Source: an uncultured Alphaproteobacteria bacterium (GTDB lineage: Bacteria > Pseudomonadota > Alphaproteobacteria > HIMB59 > GCA-002718135). Taken from it: a stretch of DNA of 64,000 bases. A model generated the notes under the pieces. That model had not been told where the DNA came from and ran no database searches. It was given only the letters and a program-made list of their open reading frames with translations. This document shows positions 11,057 to 20,925 of the stretch, in pieces. Numbering within the stretch: the stretch's first letter is position 1; each line of letters starts with the position of its first letter. The stretch is taken from positions 1-64,000 of the forward strand of contig CACIXR010000007.1 in NCBI GenBank assembly GCA_902590695.1. Reading direction: 5' to 3'. A program made the position numbers and the translations under genes.

Positions 11057-11648
11057 CAAATTTTCTTTCAGGTTGTGATGATTTTCTACCAATTTGTGAA
11101 CCTACTTTTATTGATTTATTATCTTTTAAATCTTGAAGTATTTTTTTAAAACTCTCTTCATCTAAGTCTTCATAATAATCATCATTGATCTGGACCATAG
11201 GGGCATTACAACATGCGCCTAAGCATTCAACTTCAACAACTGTAAATATTTTATCATCACTTGTCTCACCAATATTAGTTTCACAAACTTCTTGTGCAAC
11301 TTTAGACAGTTTATCACTCCCTCTTAACCAACAAGGTGTTGTTCTACAAATTTGGACAAAATTTTTACCAATAGGTTCTAAATTAAACATCGAATAAAAT
11401 GTGGCAACTTCCAATACCCTTATATAAGACATACTTAGAGTTTCAGCTACTTTTTCCATTGAGTTCTTACTTAACCATCCCTTATTCTGTCTTTGTGCTA
11501 AATCAAGCAAGGGGATGACTGCGCTTTGAATGCGGTTTGATGGATATTTTTTTATTATTTCAGAAATTTTTTTAAAGTTTTCTGATGACCATTCAAAGTC
11601 ATCATTAATTTTTTTATATACTTTATTATTTGTGCCAGGATGATGCAT
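11049..11648 (-). CDS. nuoE: NADH-quinone oxidoreductase subunit E
   Basis: Thioredoxin-fold subunit with the [2Fe-2S] cluster N1a, paired with NuoF. The four cysteine ligands appear as CRTTPC and [10 protein letters not shown] in the C-terminal half. Length is 199 residues. It overlaps nuoD by one base and nuoF by eight, so translation is probably coupled on both sides. The C-terminal tail is lysine-rich and not conserved. Confidence 0.96.
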   Translation of the reverse strand: MHHPGTNNKVYKKINDDFEWSSENFKKISEIIKKYPSNRIQSAVIPLLDLAQRQNKGWLSKNSMEKVAETLSMSYIRVLEVATFYSMFNLEPIGKNFVQICRTTPCWLRGSDKLSKVAQEVCETNIGETSDDKIFTVVEVECLGACCNAPMVQINDDYYEDLDEESFKKILQDLKDNKSIKVGSQIGRKSSQPERKFDA

Positions 11649-12826
11649 TATCTATCAATCTCTCCAAAAACAATATCAAGGCTCCCTAGTATAGCAGCTA
11701 TGTCAGCCATCAAGTGGCCTTTAGATAAATGATCCAATGTTTGAAGGTGTGCAAAACCTGGCGCTCTTATTTTACACCTATATGGTTTACTAGATCCGTC
11801 AGAAACAAGGTAAACACCAAATTCACCTTTTGGAGCTTCTACTGCACTATAAACTTGGCCAGCTGGAACGCGATAACCTTCAGTGAAAAGTTTAAAATGA
11901 TGAATTAAAGCTTCCATTGATTTTTTCATTTGATTTCTTTTAGGAGGTGTTATTTTATTATCCTCAATTGATATTGGACCTGGTTTGATTTTATTTAAAC
12001 ATTGATTAATAATACTAATGCTCTGTCTCATTTCCTCTATCCGAACCAAATATCGATCAAAACAATCACCTTTTTTTCCAACAGGAACTTCAAAATCAAC
12101 TTGATCATAAGCATCATAAGGTTGAGATCTTCTTAAATCCCATGCTACACCGGTACTTCTTAATACAGGTCCCGAACACCCCCATTCAATTGCTTCTGAC
12201 TTTGAAATTATTCCTATATCAACTGATCTTTGTCTTAATATTCTGTTATTAGTCAGCAAGCTTTCAAGATCATCAATAAATTTAGGTAGAGTTTTAAAAT
12301 GCTCAAATAATTTTTCTTCCATTCCTTCAGGCATATCCTGATGAACACCACCGGGTCTAAAATAAGCTGCATGAAATCTTGCCCCAGATACGGCTTCATG
12401 AAATTCTAAAAGCTTTTCCCTTTCTTCAAAACACCATAAAAATGGTGTCACTGCACCAATATCAGCAGCATAGGCAGGTATATTTAATAAATGATTTAGT
12501 ATTCTAGTAATTTCAGCAAAAATAACACGGATATATTTAGCTCTTTCAGGAACATTAATACCTAAGAGATTTTCAGTTGCTAATGCAAAAGCATGTTCTT
12601 GACACATTGGTGAAACATAATCAAGTCTATCAAAATAAGGAACTGCCTGTAGATAAGTTTTATATTCAATTAATTTTTCTGTTCCCCTATGTAACAATCC
12701 AATATGTGGTTCTGCTCTTTGAACTACTTCTCCTTCCAACTCAACTACTAAACGTAAAACACCATGTGCAGCTGGATGTTGGGGGCCAAAATTAATTGTG
12801 GTTGTATTAAGCTCTACTTCTTTCAT
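11648..12826 (-). CDS. nuoD: NADH-quinone oxidoreductase subunit D
   Basis: 49-kDa subunit, homologous to [NiFe]-hydrogenase large subunits, which builds the quinone-reduction site with NuoB. Recognised by [14 protein letters not shown] at the N-terminus (the quinone-binding His loop), [18 protein letters not shown] and [20 protein letters not shown] near the C-terminus. At 392 residues it is the unfused form, with a separate nuoC just upstream. Confidence 0.97.
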   Translation of the reverse strand: MKEVELNTTTINFGPQHPAAHGVLRLVVELEGEVVQRAEPHIGLLHRGTEKLIEYKTYLQAVPYFDRLDYVSPMCQEHAFALATENLLGINVPERAKYIRVIFAEITRILNHLLNIPAYAADIGAVTPFLWCFEEREKLLEFHEAVSGARFHAAYFRPGGVHQDMPEGMEEKLFEHFKTLPKFIDDLESLLTNNRILRQRSVDIGIISKSEAIEWGCSGPVLRSTGVAWDLRRSQPYDAYDQVDFEVPVGKKGDCFDRYLVRIEEMRQSISIINQCLNKIKPGPISIEDNKITPPKRNQMKKSMEALIHHFKLFTEGYRVPAGQVYSAVEAPKGEFGVYLVSDGSSKPYRCKIRAPGFAHLQTLDHLSKGHLMADIAAILGSLDIVFGEIDR

Positions 12827-13408
12827 TTAATTTTTACCAGTAGATTTCTCATCGCCAAAAAGTTTGTTTTCCATTCCTTCCCAAGGAGATTCACTATCAA
12901 AATTTCTAAATTCTTGAGTTAACTTAACAGGCTCATATATTACTTTTTTTTCAAGATCATCGTAGCGAACTTCTGTGTGTCCTGTTAAAGGAAAATCTTT
13001 GCGCAATGGATAACCTTCAAAATTGTAATCCGTCATTATTCTTCTTAAATCAGGATGGTTAATGAATTCAATTCCAAATAAATCATAACATTCTCTTTCA
13101 TACCAATCCGCAGATTTGTAAATATTGGTTATTGATTCTATGTTTTCGTTTTCTTTAATAAAAGCTTTAAGAATAATTTTTTTATTTTTTGTTAAACTTT
13201 GCAAAATATAAATCATATCAAATCTAAATTCTCTTGAAGGGTAATCAACGGCTGTAATATCTAATAGTTGATTAAAATTAAGCTCAGTATTATCTTTTAA
13301 TTCATTAAAAATTTTAATAATATTATTTTTTTCAAATTGTACTTCTAATAAATTATTATTTTCTAAAACATTATTTATGCCATCTATTTTAGTAAGAATT
13401 TTAATCAT
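12827..13408 (-). CDS. nuoC: NADH-quinone oxidoreductase subunit C
   Basis: 30-kDa subunit of the complex I connecting module. The family signature is visible as YKSADWYERECYDLFGIEF, followed by HPDLRRIMTDYNFEGYPLRK. The 193-residue protein ends directly before nuoD. The first 90 residues diverge from the family, as is common, but keep the expected alpha/beta pattern. Confidence 0.96.
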   Translation of the reverse strand: MIKILTKIDGINNVLENNNLLEVQFEKNNIIKIFNELKDNTELNFNQLLDITAVDYPSREFRFDMIYILQSLTKNKKIILKAFIKENENIESITNIYKSADWYERECYDLFGIEFINHPDLRRIMTDYNFEGYPLRKDFPLTGHTEVRYDDLEKKVIYEPVKLTQEFRNFDSESPWEGMENKLFGDEKSTGKN

Positions 13409-13414
13409 ATAAAA

Positions 13415-13927
13415 TTATCTTTTAAATTTATTTTCTCTTCTTATTTTTTTTTGCAATTGAAGAATTCCATAAACTAAAGCTTCTGCTGTTGGGGGGCATC
13501 CTGGTACGTAAACATCAACTGGAACTATCCTATCACACCCTCTAACTACTGAATACGAGTAGTGATAATATCCACCACCATTTGCACATGAACCCATTGA
13601 TATCACCCAACGAGGTTCTGGCATTTGATCATAAACTTTTCTTAAAGCCGGTGCCATTTTATTTGTTAATGTTCCAGCAACAATCATTACATCAGATTGT
13701 CTAGGACTACCTCTTGGTATGACTCCATAACGATCTAGATCATATCTTGCCATATAAGAATGTATCATCTCTACTCCACAACATGCCAATCCGAATGTCA
13801 TTGGCCATAAAGAACCAGTTCTAGCCCAAGTAAGAATTTTATCGTAGCTAGCAACTAAAAAACCCTTAGACGATAATTCTGTGTTTAGAGTATCATCAAC
13901 AATTTTTTTTGCTTCATCTACTCCCAT
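13415..13927 (-). CDS. nuoB: NADH-quinone oxidoreductase subunit B (cluster N2)
   Basis: Holds the terminal [4Fe-4S] cluster N2 that reduces quinone. Ligands are seen in the tandem cysteines of GLACCGVEM, the [10 protein letters not shown] cysteine and [15 protein letters not shown] take the ATG at 13927 (MGVDEAKK, 170 residues) because AAGGAG lies seven bases ahead of it; the ATG at 13948 has no such site. With this start it overlaps nuoA by ten bases (ATGGGAGTAG). Confidence 0.96.
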   Translation of the reverse strand: MGVDEAKKIVDDTLNTELSSKGFLVASYDKILTWARTGSLWPMTFGLACCGVEMIHSYMARYDLDRYGVIPRGSPRQSDVMIVAGTLTNKMAPALRKVYDQMPEPRWVISMGSCANGGGYYHYSYSVVRGCDRIVPVDVYVPGCPPTAEALVYGILQLQKKIRRENKFKR

Positions 13928-14283
13928 TCTAAAGCTCCTTTTTTCCATTCATAAATAAAACCAATAGTTAAAACAGTCAGGAAAATCATCATTGACCAAA
14001 AACCAAACAATCCAATTTTACCAAGTGTTATTGCCCATGGAAACAAGAATGCAACTTCTAAATCAAAGATAATAAATAAGATTGCTACTAAATAAAATCT
14101 TACATCAAATCTTCCACGAGCATCGTCAAAAGCCTCAAATCCACACTCATAAGCAGATAATTTTTCTTGGTCTGGTTGAGAGTCTCCTACTACAAAAGAT
14201 AATAATGTCATCCCAACAGCTAAACTTAAAGCAATAAATATAAAAATCAAAATGGGCAAATATTCAAATAGAAACTCAGACAC
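13918..14283 (-). CDS. nuoA: NADH-quinone oxidoreductase subunit A
   Basis: Three-helix membrane subunit of complex I and first gene of the 14-gene nuo operon. The conserved acidic loop is [20 protein letters not shown], followed by the helix [14 protein letters not shown]. The start codon appears to be GTG at 14283. The 100 bases between it and tRNA-Asp must hold the operon promoter unless the operon is read through from upstream; I see no convincing -35/-10 pair. Confidence 0.96.
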   Translation of the reverse strand: MSEFLFEYLPILIFIFIALSLAVGMTLLSFVVGDSQPDQEKLSAYECGFEAFDDARGRFDVRFYLVAILFIIFDLEVAFLFPWAITLGKIGLFGFWSMMIFLTVLTIGFIYEWKKGALEWE

Positions 14284-14383
14284 TATAATCTCACAAATAA
14301 ATTAGTAATGTATTTAACGATTTATTCAACAATAACAACGTGTCTCGTTGCGACTTTAGTACACAAAATAAAACTAAGATAAT

Positions 14384-14460
14384 TGGCGCGAGAGACGGGA
14401 TTCGAACCCGCGGCCTCTGCCGTGACAGGGCAGCGTTCTAACCAGCTGAACTACTCCCGC
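14384..14460 (-). tRNA. tRNA-Asp (GUC)
   Basis: Cloverleaf read on the minus strand: a 7-bp acceptor stem with one G-U pair, D-arm, anticodon loop with GTC, and T-arm with GGTTCGAATCC. The 3' CCA is encoded (14384-14386). It sits three bases from tRNA-Val in the hupB-nuoA spacer, a typical alphaproteobacterial position. Confidence 0.95.
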
Positions 14461-14463
14461 GCA

Positions 14464-14539
14464 TGGTGGGTGTTGAGAGACTTGAACTCCCGACCCTCTC
14501 GGTGTAAACGAGATGCTCTACCAACTGAGCTAAACACCC
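14464..14539 (-). tRNA. tRNA-Val (UAC)
   Basis: Minus-strand cloverleaf with a fully paired acceptor stem (GGGTGTT/AACACCC), anticodon loop TTTACAC giving UAC, and T-loop GTTCAAG. CCA is encoded (14464-14466). It is probably transcribed together with the neighbouring tRNA-Asp. Confidence 0.95.
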
Positions 14540-14540
14540 A

Positions 14541-14574
14541 AATAAAAGCGGCTGTTAAATTTATTTAACAGCCG
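14541..14574 (-). terminator. Rho-independent terminator after hupB
   Basis: On the minus strand CGGCTGTTAAAT is followed, almost without a loop, by its complement ATTTAACAGCCG and then CTTTTATT. The stem lies 20 bases after the hupB stop and just before tRNA-Val, so it should end hupB transcription and insulate the tRNA genes. Confidence 0.75.
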
Positions 14575-14593
14575 GTGCAAGAAAAAAAGATAA

Positions 14594-14869
14594 TTAATTA
14601 TTTACTGAATCTTTTAGAGCTTTTCCTACAGTAAATTTAGGTCTTTTGGATGCTGGTATTTGAATTGATTCACCTGTCCTAGGATTTCTACCAGTAGTGG
14701 CTTTTCTATGGCTTACGCTAAAATTACCAAATCCTACTATACTAACCTTTTCGTCTCTTTTTAAAGCATTAGTAATAGCGTCTAGAAAGCTCTCAATTGC
14801 TCTAGTTGCGTCAGATTTTGATAGTCCTGCGGAAGATGCTACGGATGCGATAAGATCATTTTTATTCAC
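14594..14869 (-). CDS. hupB: DNA-binding protein HU
   Basis: Small histone-like protein (91 residues) that bends and compacts DNA as a dimer. The beta-arm signature GRNPRTGE and the preceding VGFGNFSVSHRKATT are intact. The start is GTG at 14869 with a strong AAAGGAG site ahead of it, as expected for an abundant protein. It lies downstream of lon, the usual alphaproteobacterial order clpX-lon-hupB, but probably has its own promoter because a weak terminator follows lon. Confidence 0.95.
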   Translation of the reverse strand: MNKNDLIASVASSAGLSKSDATRAIESFLDAITNALKRDEKVSIVGFGNFSVSHRKATTGRNPRTGESIQIPASKRPKFTVGKALKDSVNN

Positions 14870-14932
14870 TTTTAATCTCCTTTATTTAATTTTAAGGATA
14901 ATTGTCTGTTTTTCAAACAAGTCAATATTATA

Positions 14933-14959
14933 ATAAAAATTTTCCCAGAAACGAGGGAA
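14933..14959 (-). terminator. Weak terminator candidate after lon
   Basis: On the minus strand TTCCC, an eight-base loop, GGGAA and then AATTTTTATT. The stem is only 5 bp, so termination may be partial. It lies about 50 bases after the lon stop and before hupB. Confidence 0.4.
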
Positions 14960-15005
14960 TTTATCAATTAAATGGCTTAATTACTTGATTTTTTAATTTT
15001 AAAAA

Positions 15006-17372
15006 TTAGTGTCTACTGGTAGTGTTTTGGTTATTTTTTAGCTGAGATTCGGTTAAATTTATTGGAATTACTGATTTTGTTAAGGTATGCTCGAGAATCG
15101 AGAATGCATCGGATACTGGAATTATCTTAATACCTTTTAAAACTTCTTTGTCAAATTCAGATACCTCTCTAAAGTTTTCATGAGGTATAAGGACTTTTTT
15201 AATACCTGCTCTGCTGGCTGCATATATTTTTTCTTTTAAACCTCCTATTGGGAGTACTCGACCTCTTAGTGTAATTTCTCCTGTCATTGCTACATCCCTT
15301 TTAATTTTGTTATTGGTTAAGGAAGATACTAGAGAATTAAAAATAGCTATACCTGCGCTTGGGCCATCTTTTGGCGTAGCTCCTTCGGGTACATGTATAT
15401 GAATGTCATAATTTTCAAGATCTTTGGGATTTATTCCTAAGCTTAATGATTTTGACTTAACGTATGAAGTAGCAGCTTGAATTGATTCCCTCATTACTTC
15501 TCCTAATTTACCTGTAATGGTTAGTTTGCCCTTACCTAGGGATAAAATAACCTCAACCGATAAAATTTCTCCACCTACTTCGGTCCATGCTAATCCATTG
15601 GTAACACCAACTAAATTCTTTTTTTCAATTTCACTCGATCTAAACTTTGCAATACCTAAAAGATTTTGCAACGATTTGTCATTTAAATTGATCTTTTTTA
15701 ATCTGGAAGTTTCTAATTTTTTTACTGATTTTCTACACACTTTAGAAATTTCTTTTTCAAGATTTCTTACACCAGCCTCTTTTGTATAATTTCTAATTAT
15801 TGAGTTTAAAACTTTAGAACTAAATGAAATCTCAGATTTTTTTAATCCATGATTTTTTATTTGTTTAGGGACTAAGTATTTTTTTGCAATTTGATTTTTT
15901 TCTTTTTCTGTGTATCCTGGTATTCTAATAACTTCCATTCTATCAAGCAATGCCGGGGGTATGTTAAGAGTATTTGCTGTGCATACAAACATTACATCCG
16001 AGAGATCGTAATCAAGTTCTAAGTAATGGTCATTGAACTTGCTATTTTGCTCAGGATCAAGAACTTCAAGAAGAGCAGAAGATGGATCCCCTCTCCAATC
16101 TGAACCAAGTTTATCGATTTCATCTAATAAAATTAGTGGGTTAGAAGATTTTGATTTTTTCATTGCTTGAATAAATCTACCAGGCATTGAGCCAATATAT
16201 GTTTTTCTGTGTCCTCTAATCTCAGCTTCATCCCTAACACCCCCTAAAGACATTCTAACAAAGCTTCTACCTGTAGAATTTGCAATAGATTTGCCAAGAG
16301 ATGTCTTGCCAACTCCAGGTGGTCCAACTAAACATAATATTGGACCTTTAAGTTTATTAGTTCTTTTTTGAACTGCTAAGTACTCAAGAATTCTTTCTTT
16401 AACTTTTTCTAAGCCATAATGATCATTTTCTAAAATTGTTGATGCTTTATTAATATTTTGTGAAATTTGATTGGGTTTATTCCAAGGTATCGACATAACC
16501 CAGTCTAAATAATTTCTAATTACGGTAGCCTCTGCTGACATTGGGCTCATATTTTTTAGTTTTTTGATTTCTGAAGTACATTTATCTTTAGCTTCCTTAG
16601 ATAAGTTATATTCATTTAATTTTTTCTCAAGTTCAGCAATTTCGTCTAAGTCTTCATTTTCACCTAACTCCTTCTGAATTGCCTTCATTTGCTCATTTAA
16701 ATAATACTCTTTCTGTGTTTTCTCCATTTGTCTTTTTACACGACCCTTTATTTTTTTTTCAACTTGAAAAGAATCAATTTCAGACACTAAATAACCATAG
16801 ATTTTGTTAAGTCTTTCTTCTGTATTTATAATTTCTAATATTTCTTGTTTTTGAGATAAAGAAATTGATATGTTTGATGAGATTAAATCAACAATTTTAT
16901 CAGGATCATTTATTTTTTTGACATTGTTGATGACATCCAATGAAACCTTTTTATTAATTTTTTGAAACTCAACAAACTGTTCAATAATGAGTTTCTGCAA
17001 AGCTCTTATATTTGAATTTTTTTTAGTTTTATGGTTAATTTCAGTAAAAGATGCAGTTATAAATTCTTTATTGAAAATTATACTATTAATTTTTGCTCTT
17101 TGTATACCTTCAACTAAAACCTTAAGAGTACCATCTGGGAGTTTTAATAGTTGAATAATCTTAGCAATTGTTCCAAATGAATATAAGTTTTCTTTGTTAG
17201 GATTATCAATTTTTGAATTTTTTTGGGAAAGTAAAAAAATTTTTTTATCACCTGTCATTACATGATTAAGAGCATTTACCGATTGCTCTCTACCAACAAA
17301 TAGAGGAGCTACCATATTAGGGAATACTACTATATCTCTAAGAGGCAGAACAGGGATTACATTTTTTGCCAT
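15006..17372 (-). CDS. lon: ATP-dependent protease Lon
   Basis: Cytoplasmic AAA+ serine protease that degrades damaged and regulatory proteins. The domains are in order: N-terminal substrate domain (PVLPLRDIVVFPNMVAPLFV), coiled coil, AAA+ module with Walker A GPPGVGKTSLGKS, and C-terminal protease domain with catalytic Ser672 in DGPSAG and Lys713 in PIGGLKEK. The length of 788 is normal. It lies 30 bases after clpX and is probably co-transcribed with tig-clpP-clpX. Confidence 0.97.
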   Translation of the reverse strand: MAKNVIPVLPLRDIVVFPNMVAPLFVGREQSVNALNHVMTGDKKIFLLSQKNSKIDNPNKENLYSFGTIAKIIQLLKLPDGTLKVLVEGIQRAKINSIIFNKEFITASFTEINHKTKKNSNIRALQKLIIEQFVEFQKINKKVSLDVINNVKKINDPDKIVDLISSNISISLSQKQEILEIINTEERLNKIYGYLVSEIDSFQVEKKIKGRVKRQMEKTQKEYYLNEQMKAIQKELGENEDLDEIAELEKKLNEYNLSKEAKDKCTSEIKKLKNMSPMSAEATVIRNYLDWVMSIPWNKPNQISQNINKASTILENDHYGLEKVKERILEYLAVQKRTNKLKGPILCLVGPPGVGKTSLGKSIANSTGRSFVRMSLGGVRDEAEIRGHRKTYIGSMPGRFIQAMKKSKSSNPLILLDEIDKLGSDWRGDPSSALLEVLDPEQNSKFNDHYLELDYDLSDVMFVCTANTLNIPPALLDRMEVIRIPGYTEKEKNQIAKKYLVPKQIKNHGLKKSEISFSSKVLNSIIRNYTKEAGVRNLEKEISKVCRKSVKKLETSRLKKINLNDKSLQNLLGIAKFRSSEIEKKNLVGVTNGLAWTEVGGEILSVEVILSLGKGKLTITGKLGEVMRESIQAATSYVKSKSLSLGINPKDLENYDIHIHVPEGATPKDGPSAGIAIFNSLVSSLTNNKIKRDVAMTGEITLRGRVLPIGGLKEKIYAASRAGIKKVLIPHENFREVSEFDKEVLKGIKIIPVSDAFSILEHTLTKSVIPINLTESQLKNNQNTTSRH

Positions 17373-17402
17373 ATATATTAAATGTCTATATATTGATTAA
17401 AT

Positions 17403-18668
17403 TCAAGAGTTGGTAGACATTAATTTTTGATTATTTTCTTTATTTGAATAAATTAAAATAGGATCAGATTTTTTTGCAATCACGTCTTTATTTATAACTA
17501 CTTTATATAAATCTTTTTGATCTGGGACCTTATACATAAGATCCATTAACGAATCTTCAATAATAGACCTTAAACCTCTAGCTCCTGTATTTTGTGAAAC
17601 AGCTAACTTTGCAATTTCTTTTAAAGCATCTTCTTTAATTTCTAATTTAACTCCATCCATTTTCAAAAGAGATTCGAACTGCTTTACTATAGCATTTTTT
17701 GGCTGAGTCATTATTCGAATTAGCATATCTTCGTCTAATTCGCTTAAAGTAGTGATAACTGGAAGTCTTCCAATAAATTCTGGTATCATTCCAAATTTTA
17801 ATAAATCTTGATTCTCTAATTTTGTAAGTGATGTACCAACAGTCTTTTTAAGCTCTAAATCTAATTTAGAATTAAACCCAATAGCAGTTCCCTTTAAGCG
17901 ATAATTGATGATTTCTTCTAAACCTGAAAAAGCTCCTCCACATATGAAAAGTATATTGGATGTATCTACTTGTAAAAATTCTTGTTGAGGATGTTTTCTT
18001 CCTCCTTGTGGCGGAACACTGGCAACAGTTCCTTCCATAATTTTTAGCAAAGCTTGTTGCACACCTTCTCCAGAAACATCTCTAGTTATAGAGGGGTTGT
18101 CACTTTTTCTTCCAATTTTATCAATTTCGTCAATATAGACTATCCCTTTTTGGGCACGTTCTACATTATAATCAGATGCTTGTAACAATTTGAGAATTAT
18201 ATTTTCTACATCTTCTCCAACATATCCCGCTTCAGTTAGACTCGTTGCATCTGCAACCGTAAAAGGAACATCTAATATTTTTGCTAAAGTTTGAGCTAAT
18301 AATGTTTTACCGGTACCAGTGGGGCCAACTAAAAGAATATTTGATTTTGATATTTCAATATTATCGTTTTCTAAATTAGTTGATAATCTTTTATAGTGAT
18401 TATAAACAGCTACAGAAAGTATTTTTTTTGAGTCTTTCTGGCCTATTACGTAATCGTTTAAAAATTTATTTATCTCTGAAGGTTTAGGTATGTCTTTTTT
18501 AATTTTGAATTTATTATTTTTATTGTCTTCTTTAATTATGTCCATGCATAATTCTACGCATTCATCACATACAAAGACAGTTGGGCCAGCTATTAACTTT
18601 TTTACTTCTTTCTGATTTTTGCCGCAAAAAGAGCAAAACAATGAATCTTTATCGTTTTTTTTATTCAT
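17403..18668 (-). CDS. clpX: ClpXP ATPase subunit ClpX
   Basis: Unfoldase that feeds substrates to ClpP. The N-terminal zinc-binding domain has four cysteines (C12, C15, C34, C37). It is followed by Walker [13 protein letters not shown], the pore loop GYVGEDVEN, the Walker B region [10 protein letters not shown] and the IGF-type ClpP-binding loop region near TAIGFNSK. Length 421 residues. It overlaps clpP by one base, which would keep production of the two partners together. Confidence 0.97.
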   Translation of the reverse strand: MNKKNDKDSLFCSFCGKNQKEVKKLIAGPTVFVCDECVELCMDIIKEDNKNNKFKIKKDIPKPSEINKFLNDYVIGQKDSKKILSVAVYNHYKRLSTNLENDNIEISKSNILLVGPTGTGKTLLAQTLAKILDVPFTVADATSLTEAGYVGEDVENIILKLLQASDYNVERAQKGIVYIDEIDKIGRKSDNPSITRDVSGEGVQQALLKIMEGTVASVPPQGGRKHPQQEFLQVDTSNILFICGGAFSGLEEIINYRLKGTAIGFNSKLDLELKKTVGTSLTKLENQDLLKFGMIPEFIGRLPVITTLSELDEDMLIRIMTQPKNAIVKQFESLLKMDGVKLEIKEDALKEIAKLAVSQNTGARGLRSIIEDSLMDLMYKVPDQKDLYKVVINKDVIAKKSDPILIYSNKENNQKLMSTNS

Positions 18669-19279
18669 TATTTCCTACCCTTTACAACTTTATCTATTAA
18701 ACCAAATTTAATTGCTTCATCAGCCGAGAAATACTTATCTCTTTCCATAATACTTGAAATTTCTGATAATTTCTTTCCTGTATGTTTTGAGTAAATTTCA
18801 TTTAATTTTAATTTTGTTTTTTTAATTTCATTAGTTTGGATTTCAATATCTGTAACCTGTCCTTGCATGCCACCACTAGGTTGATGAACCATAATTCTTG
18901 AATTTGGAAGAGAAAATCTCATTCCTTTTTCACCCGCAGTTAAAAGAAGTGAGCCTGCTGATGCTGCTTGCCCTATACAAATAGTCATAATTTTTGAAGA
19001 AACGTACTGCATAGTATCGTAAATTGCTAATCCTGACCAAACAATACCTCCAGGAGAATTAATATAAAAAGAAATTTCTTTTTTAGGGTTTTCAGACTCT
19101 AGAAATAATATTTGTGCGCATATTAAACTTGCAATGTTATCGTCAATGGGACCAGTTAGAAATATTATTCTTTCTTTTAACAACCTCGAATATATGTCAT
19201 AAGATCTTTCACCTCTAGATGATTGTTCAACAACCATTGGGATTAAGTTATTTGTAAAATTATCTATTGGATCTTTCAT
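18668..19279 (-). CDS. clpP: ATP-dependent Clp protease proteolytic subunit ClpP
   Basis: Serine peptidase that forms the double-heptamer chamber used by ClpX and ClpA. The catalytic triad is visible: Ser107 in GQAASAG, His132 in MVHQPSGG and Asp181 in [11 protein letters not shown]. At 203 residues it has the standard length. It overlaps tig by four bases (ATGA-type junction) and clpX by one. Confidence 0.97.
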   Translation of the reverse strand: MKDPIDNFTNNLIPMVVEQSSRGERSYDIYSRLLKERIIFLTGPIDDNIASLICAQILFLESENPKKEISFYINSPGGIVWSGLAIYDTMQYVSSKIMTICIGQAASAGSLLLTAGEKGMRFSLPNSRIMVHQPSGGMQGQVTDIEIQTNEIKKTKLKLNEIYSKHTGKKLSEISSIMERDKYFSADEAIKFGLIDKVVKGRK

Positions 19280-20628
19280 TTTGTTGTATCTTTAATATCA
19301 AATGTTTTAACTTCAAGTTTTTTATATTCATCTTCATTTAATTTTATAACATTTGTTTTCGATTTGGAAATAATTGAATCTATTACTTTTTGTTCTATGA
19401 GAGGTGCTCTAATTGTATCCAGAGATGATGGATTTTTTTCAAAATATTCCATAATCTGCTTTTCTTGACCAGGATATTGCCTTGTATATTCTAATATCCC
19501 TTTGTTAATTTCTTCTTCAGATACAAGGACTTTTTCTTCTGAGGCGATTTGTTGCATTAATAAACCAAGCTTGACTCTTCTTTCTGAAATTTTTTTGTAT
19601 CTCTTTTTAAGATCGTCATCTTTTAATAATTTATCATCCTCGTCTAAACTGCCCTCTTTTTTTGCATGTTCTAACCGGTGCCAAATTTGATTAAAATCAT
19701 CTTCTAACACCCCATCAGGTAATTCAAATTTGTGACTATTATCTAAAAGGTCCATTAATTCTTTTTTTTCTATTTGTTTTATGCCTTGTTCATATTGAGT
19801 TTTGATATTGCTAACCAGGAATTCTTTAAGATCTTTTTCTGTTTTGAAACCATTTTTATCTAAAAACTCTTTTGTAAGTTGAAATTTAATTTTTTCTTCG
19901 ATTGCAATTATTTCAAAATGAAAAGTTGTTTTTTTAAATTTATCATCTTTGAGAATTTTAGATAAATTAATTTTTAGTTCAATTTTATCTCCAGCTTTTA
20001 TTTTTTTTTCTATTAATTTTTTGTTTAAGTCTGGAAGTATTCCATCATCAAAACCCAAATCAATAGGAAAATTTTTTTGAGATTTTAAATAATCTGGAAG
20101 ATCTTCTTGGGAAGACTCAAAATTAACAATAACCTTATCGGAATTTTTAACTTGTCTTGAACTTTCAACTTTTTTAAAATTTTTTTGTGAGTCAATAAAT
20201 TGCTTAAATTGATTCTCTTCTGCTTTTTTACCTAATTCAATTTCATACTTATTAACTTTAAGATCTTTAAAATCTTTAAGTTTAATCTCAGGTTTTAAAT
20301 CAAATTTTAAATTTATTGTTATTGGCTTATTTTTTTCATAGTTACTAAGCTCAACTTTAGGAGCTCTAAATAGAGAAAATTTTTTTTCATCAATTAATTT
20401 TTTTGTGTTTATATCTATTACTTTTTGAATTACTTCATTCAAGATATTATCTTCATATTTTTTTTTAACAATATTTAGAGGTGCTTTACCTTTTCTAAAA
20501 CCAGGGATATTAACAGTAGGTAGTATTTGATTTATTTTATTATCTATTTCAATATCAATTTCTTCATAAGGAATTTCTAGTGAATACTCTTTATAAAGTT
20601 TTTTAGATTTTAATTCTTTTGTATTCAT
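19276..20628 (-). CDS. tig: Trigger factor (ribosome-bound chaperone)
   Basis: Binds nascent chains at the ribosome exit. The N-terminal ribosome-binding signature appears as [17 protein letters not shown]. It is followed by a PPIase-like middle domain and a long helical C-terminal arm. At 450 residues it is full length and very lysine-rich, which fits the AT-rich composition. First gene of the tig-clpP-clpX-lon unit; its promoter should lie in the short gap before tRNA-Leu. Confidence 0.95.
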   Translation of the reverse strand: MNTKELKSKKLYKEYSLEIPYEEIDIEIDNKINQILPTVNIPGFRKGKAPLNIVKKKYEDNILNEVIQKVIDINTKKLIDEKKFSLFRAPKVELSNYEKNKPITINLKFDLKPEIKLKDFKDLKVNKYEIELGKKAEENQFKQFIDSQKNFKKVESSRQVKNSDKVIVNFESSQEDLPDYLKSQKNFPIDLGFDDGILPDLNKKLIEKKIKAGDKIELKINLSKILKDDKFKKTTFHFEIIAIEEKIKFQLTKEFLDKNGFKTEKDLKEFLVSNIKTQYEQGIKQIEKKELMDLLDNSHKFELPDGVLEDDFNQIWHRLEHAKKEGSLDEDDKLLKDDDLKKRYKKISERRVKLGLLMQQIASEEKVLVSEEEINKGILEYTRQYPGQEKQIMEYFEKNPSSLDTIRAPLIEQKVIDSIISKSKTNVIKLNEDEYKKLEVKTFDIKDTTK

Positions 20629-20644
20629 AATTCTTCAAACCTAG

Positions 20645-20729
20645 TGGTAGGCCGGAAAGGACTTGAACCTTCACACCTCGCGGCACTAGAACCTAAATCT
20701 AGCGTGTCTACCAATTCCACCACCGGCCC
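20645..20729 (-). tRNA. tRNA-Leu (UAG)
   Basis: Minus-strand class II tRNA with a long variable arm, a TGGTGGAATTGGTAGACACG D-arm typical of leucine, and anticodon loop TTTAGGT giving UAG. The acceptor GGGCCGG pairs with CCGGCCT (one G-U). CCA is encoded (20645-20647). Confidence 0.95.
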
Positions 20730-20795
20730 TATTATTATTAGCCTTTTATGTACAATAAACTAAAAAACAATAGAGAAAATTAACTAAATCAAAAA

Positions 20796-20873
20796 TGGGG
20801 CGAACGATGGGATTCGAACCCACGGCATCAGGCACCACAAGCCTGCGCTCTAACCAACTGAGCTACGCTCGCC
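20796..20873 (-). tRNA. tRNA-His (GUG) with encoded G-1 and C73
   Basis: Minus-strand cloverleaf with anticodon loop TTGTGGT (GUG). The acceptor stem GCGAGCG/CGTTCGC is preceded by an encoded G (20873) that faces discriminator C73 (20799), followed by an encoded CCA (20796-20798). This is the normal bacterial G-1:C73 arrangement. I recall that many alphaproteobacteria, including Pelagibacter, lack it, so it is informative for placing the organism. Confidence 0.95.
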
Positions 20874-20925
20874 ATAAAACTTAATTAAAAGTTTAATTTT
20901 TATATTAAATCGCTATATCAAAAAT

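Noticed and set aside
14383..14568. Plus-strand reading frame of 61 codons across tRNA-Asp and tRNA-Val
   Set aside because: It is the antisense of two tRNA genes; such GFEPAASAV-type translations are a known artefact.
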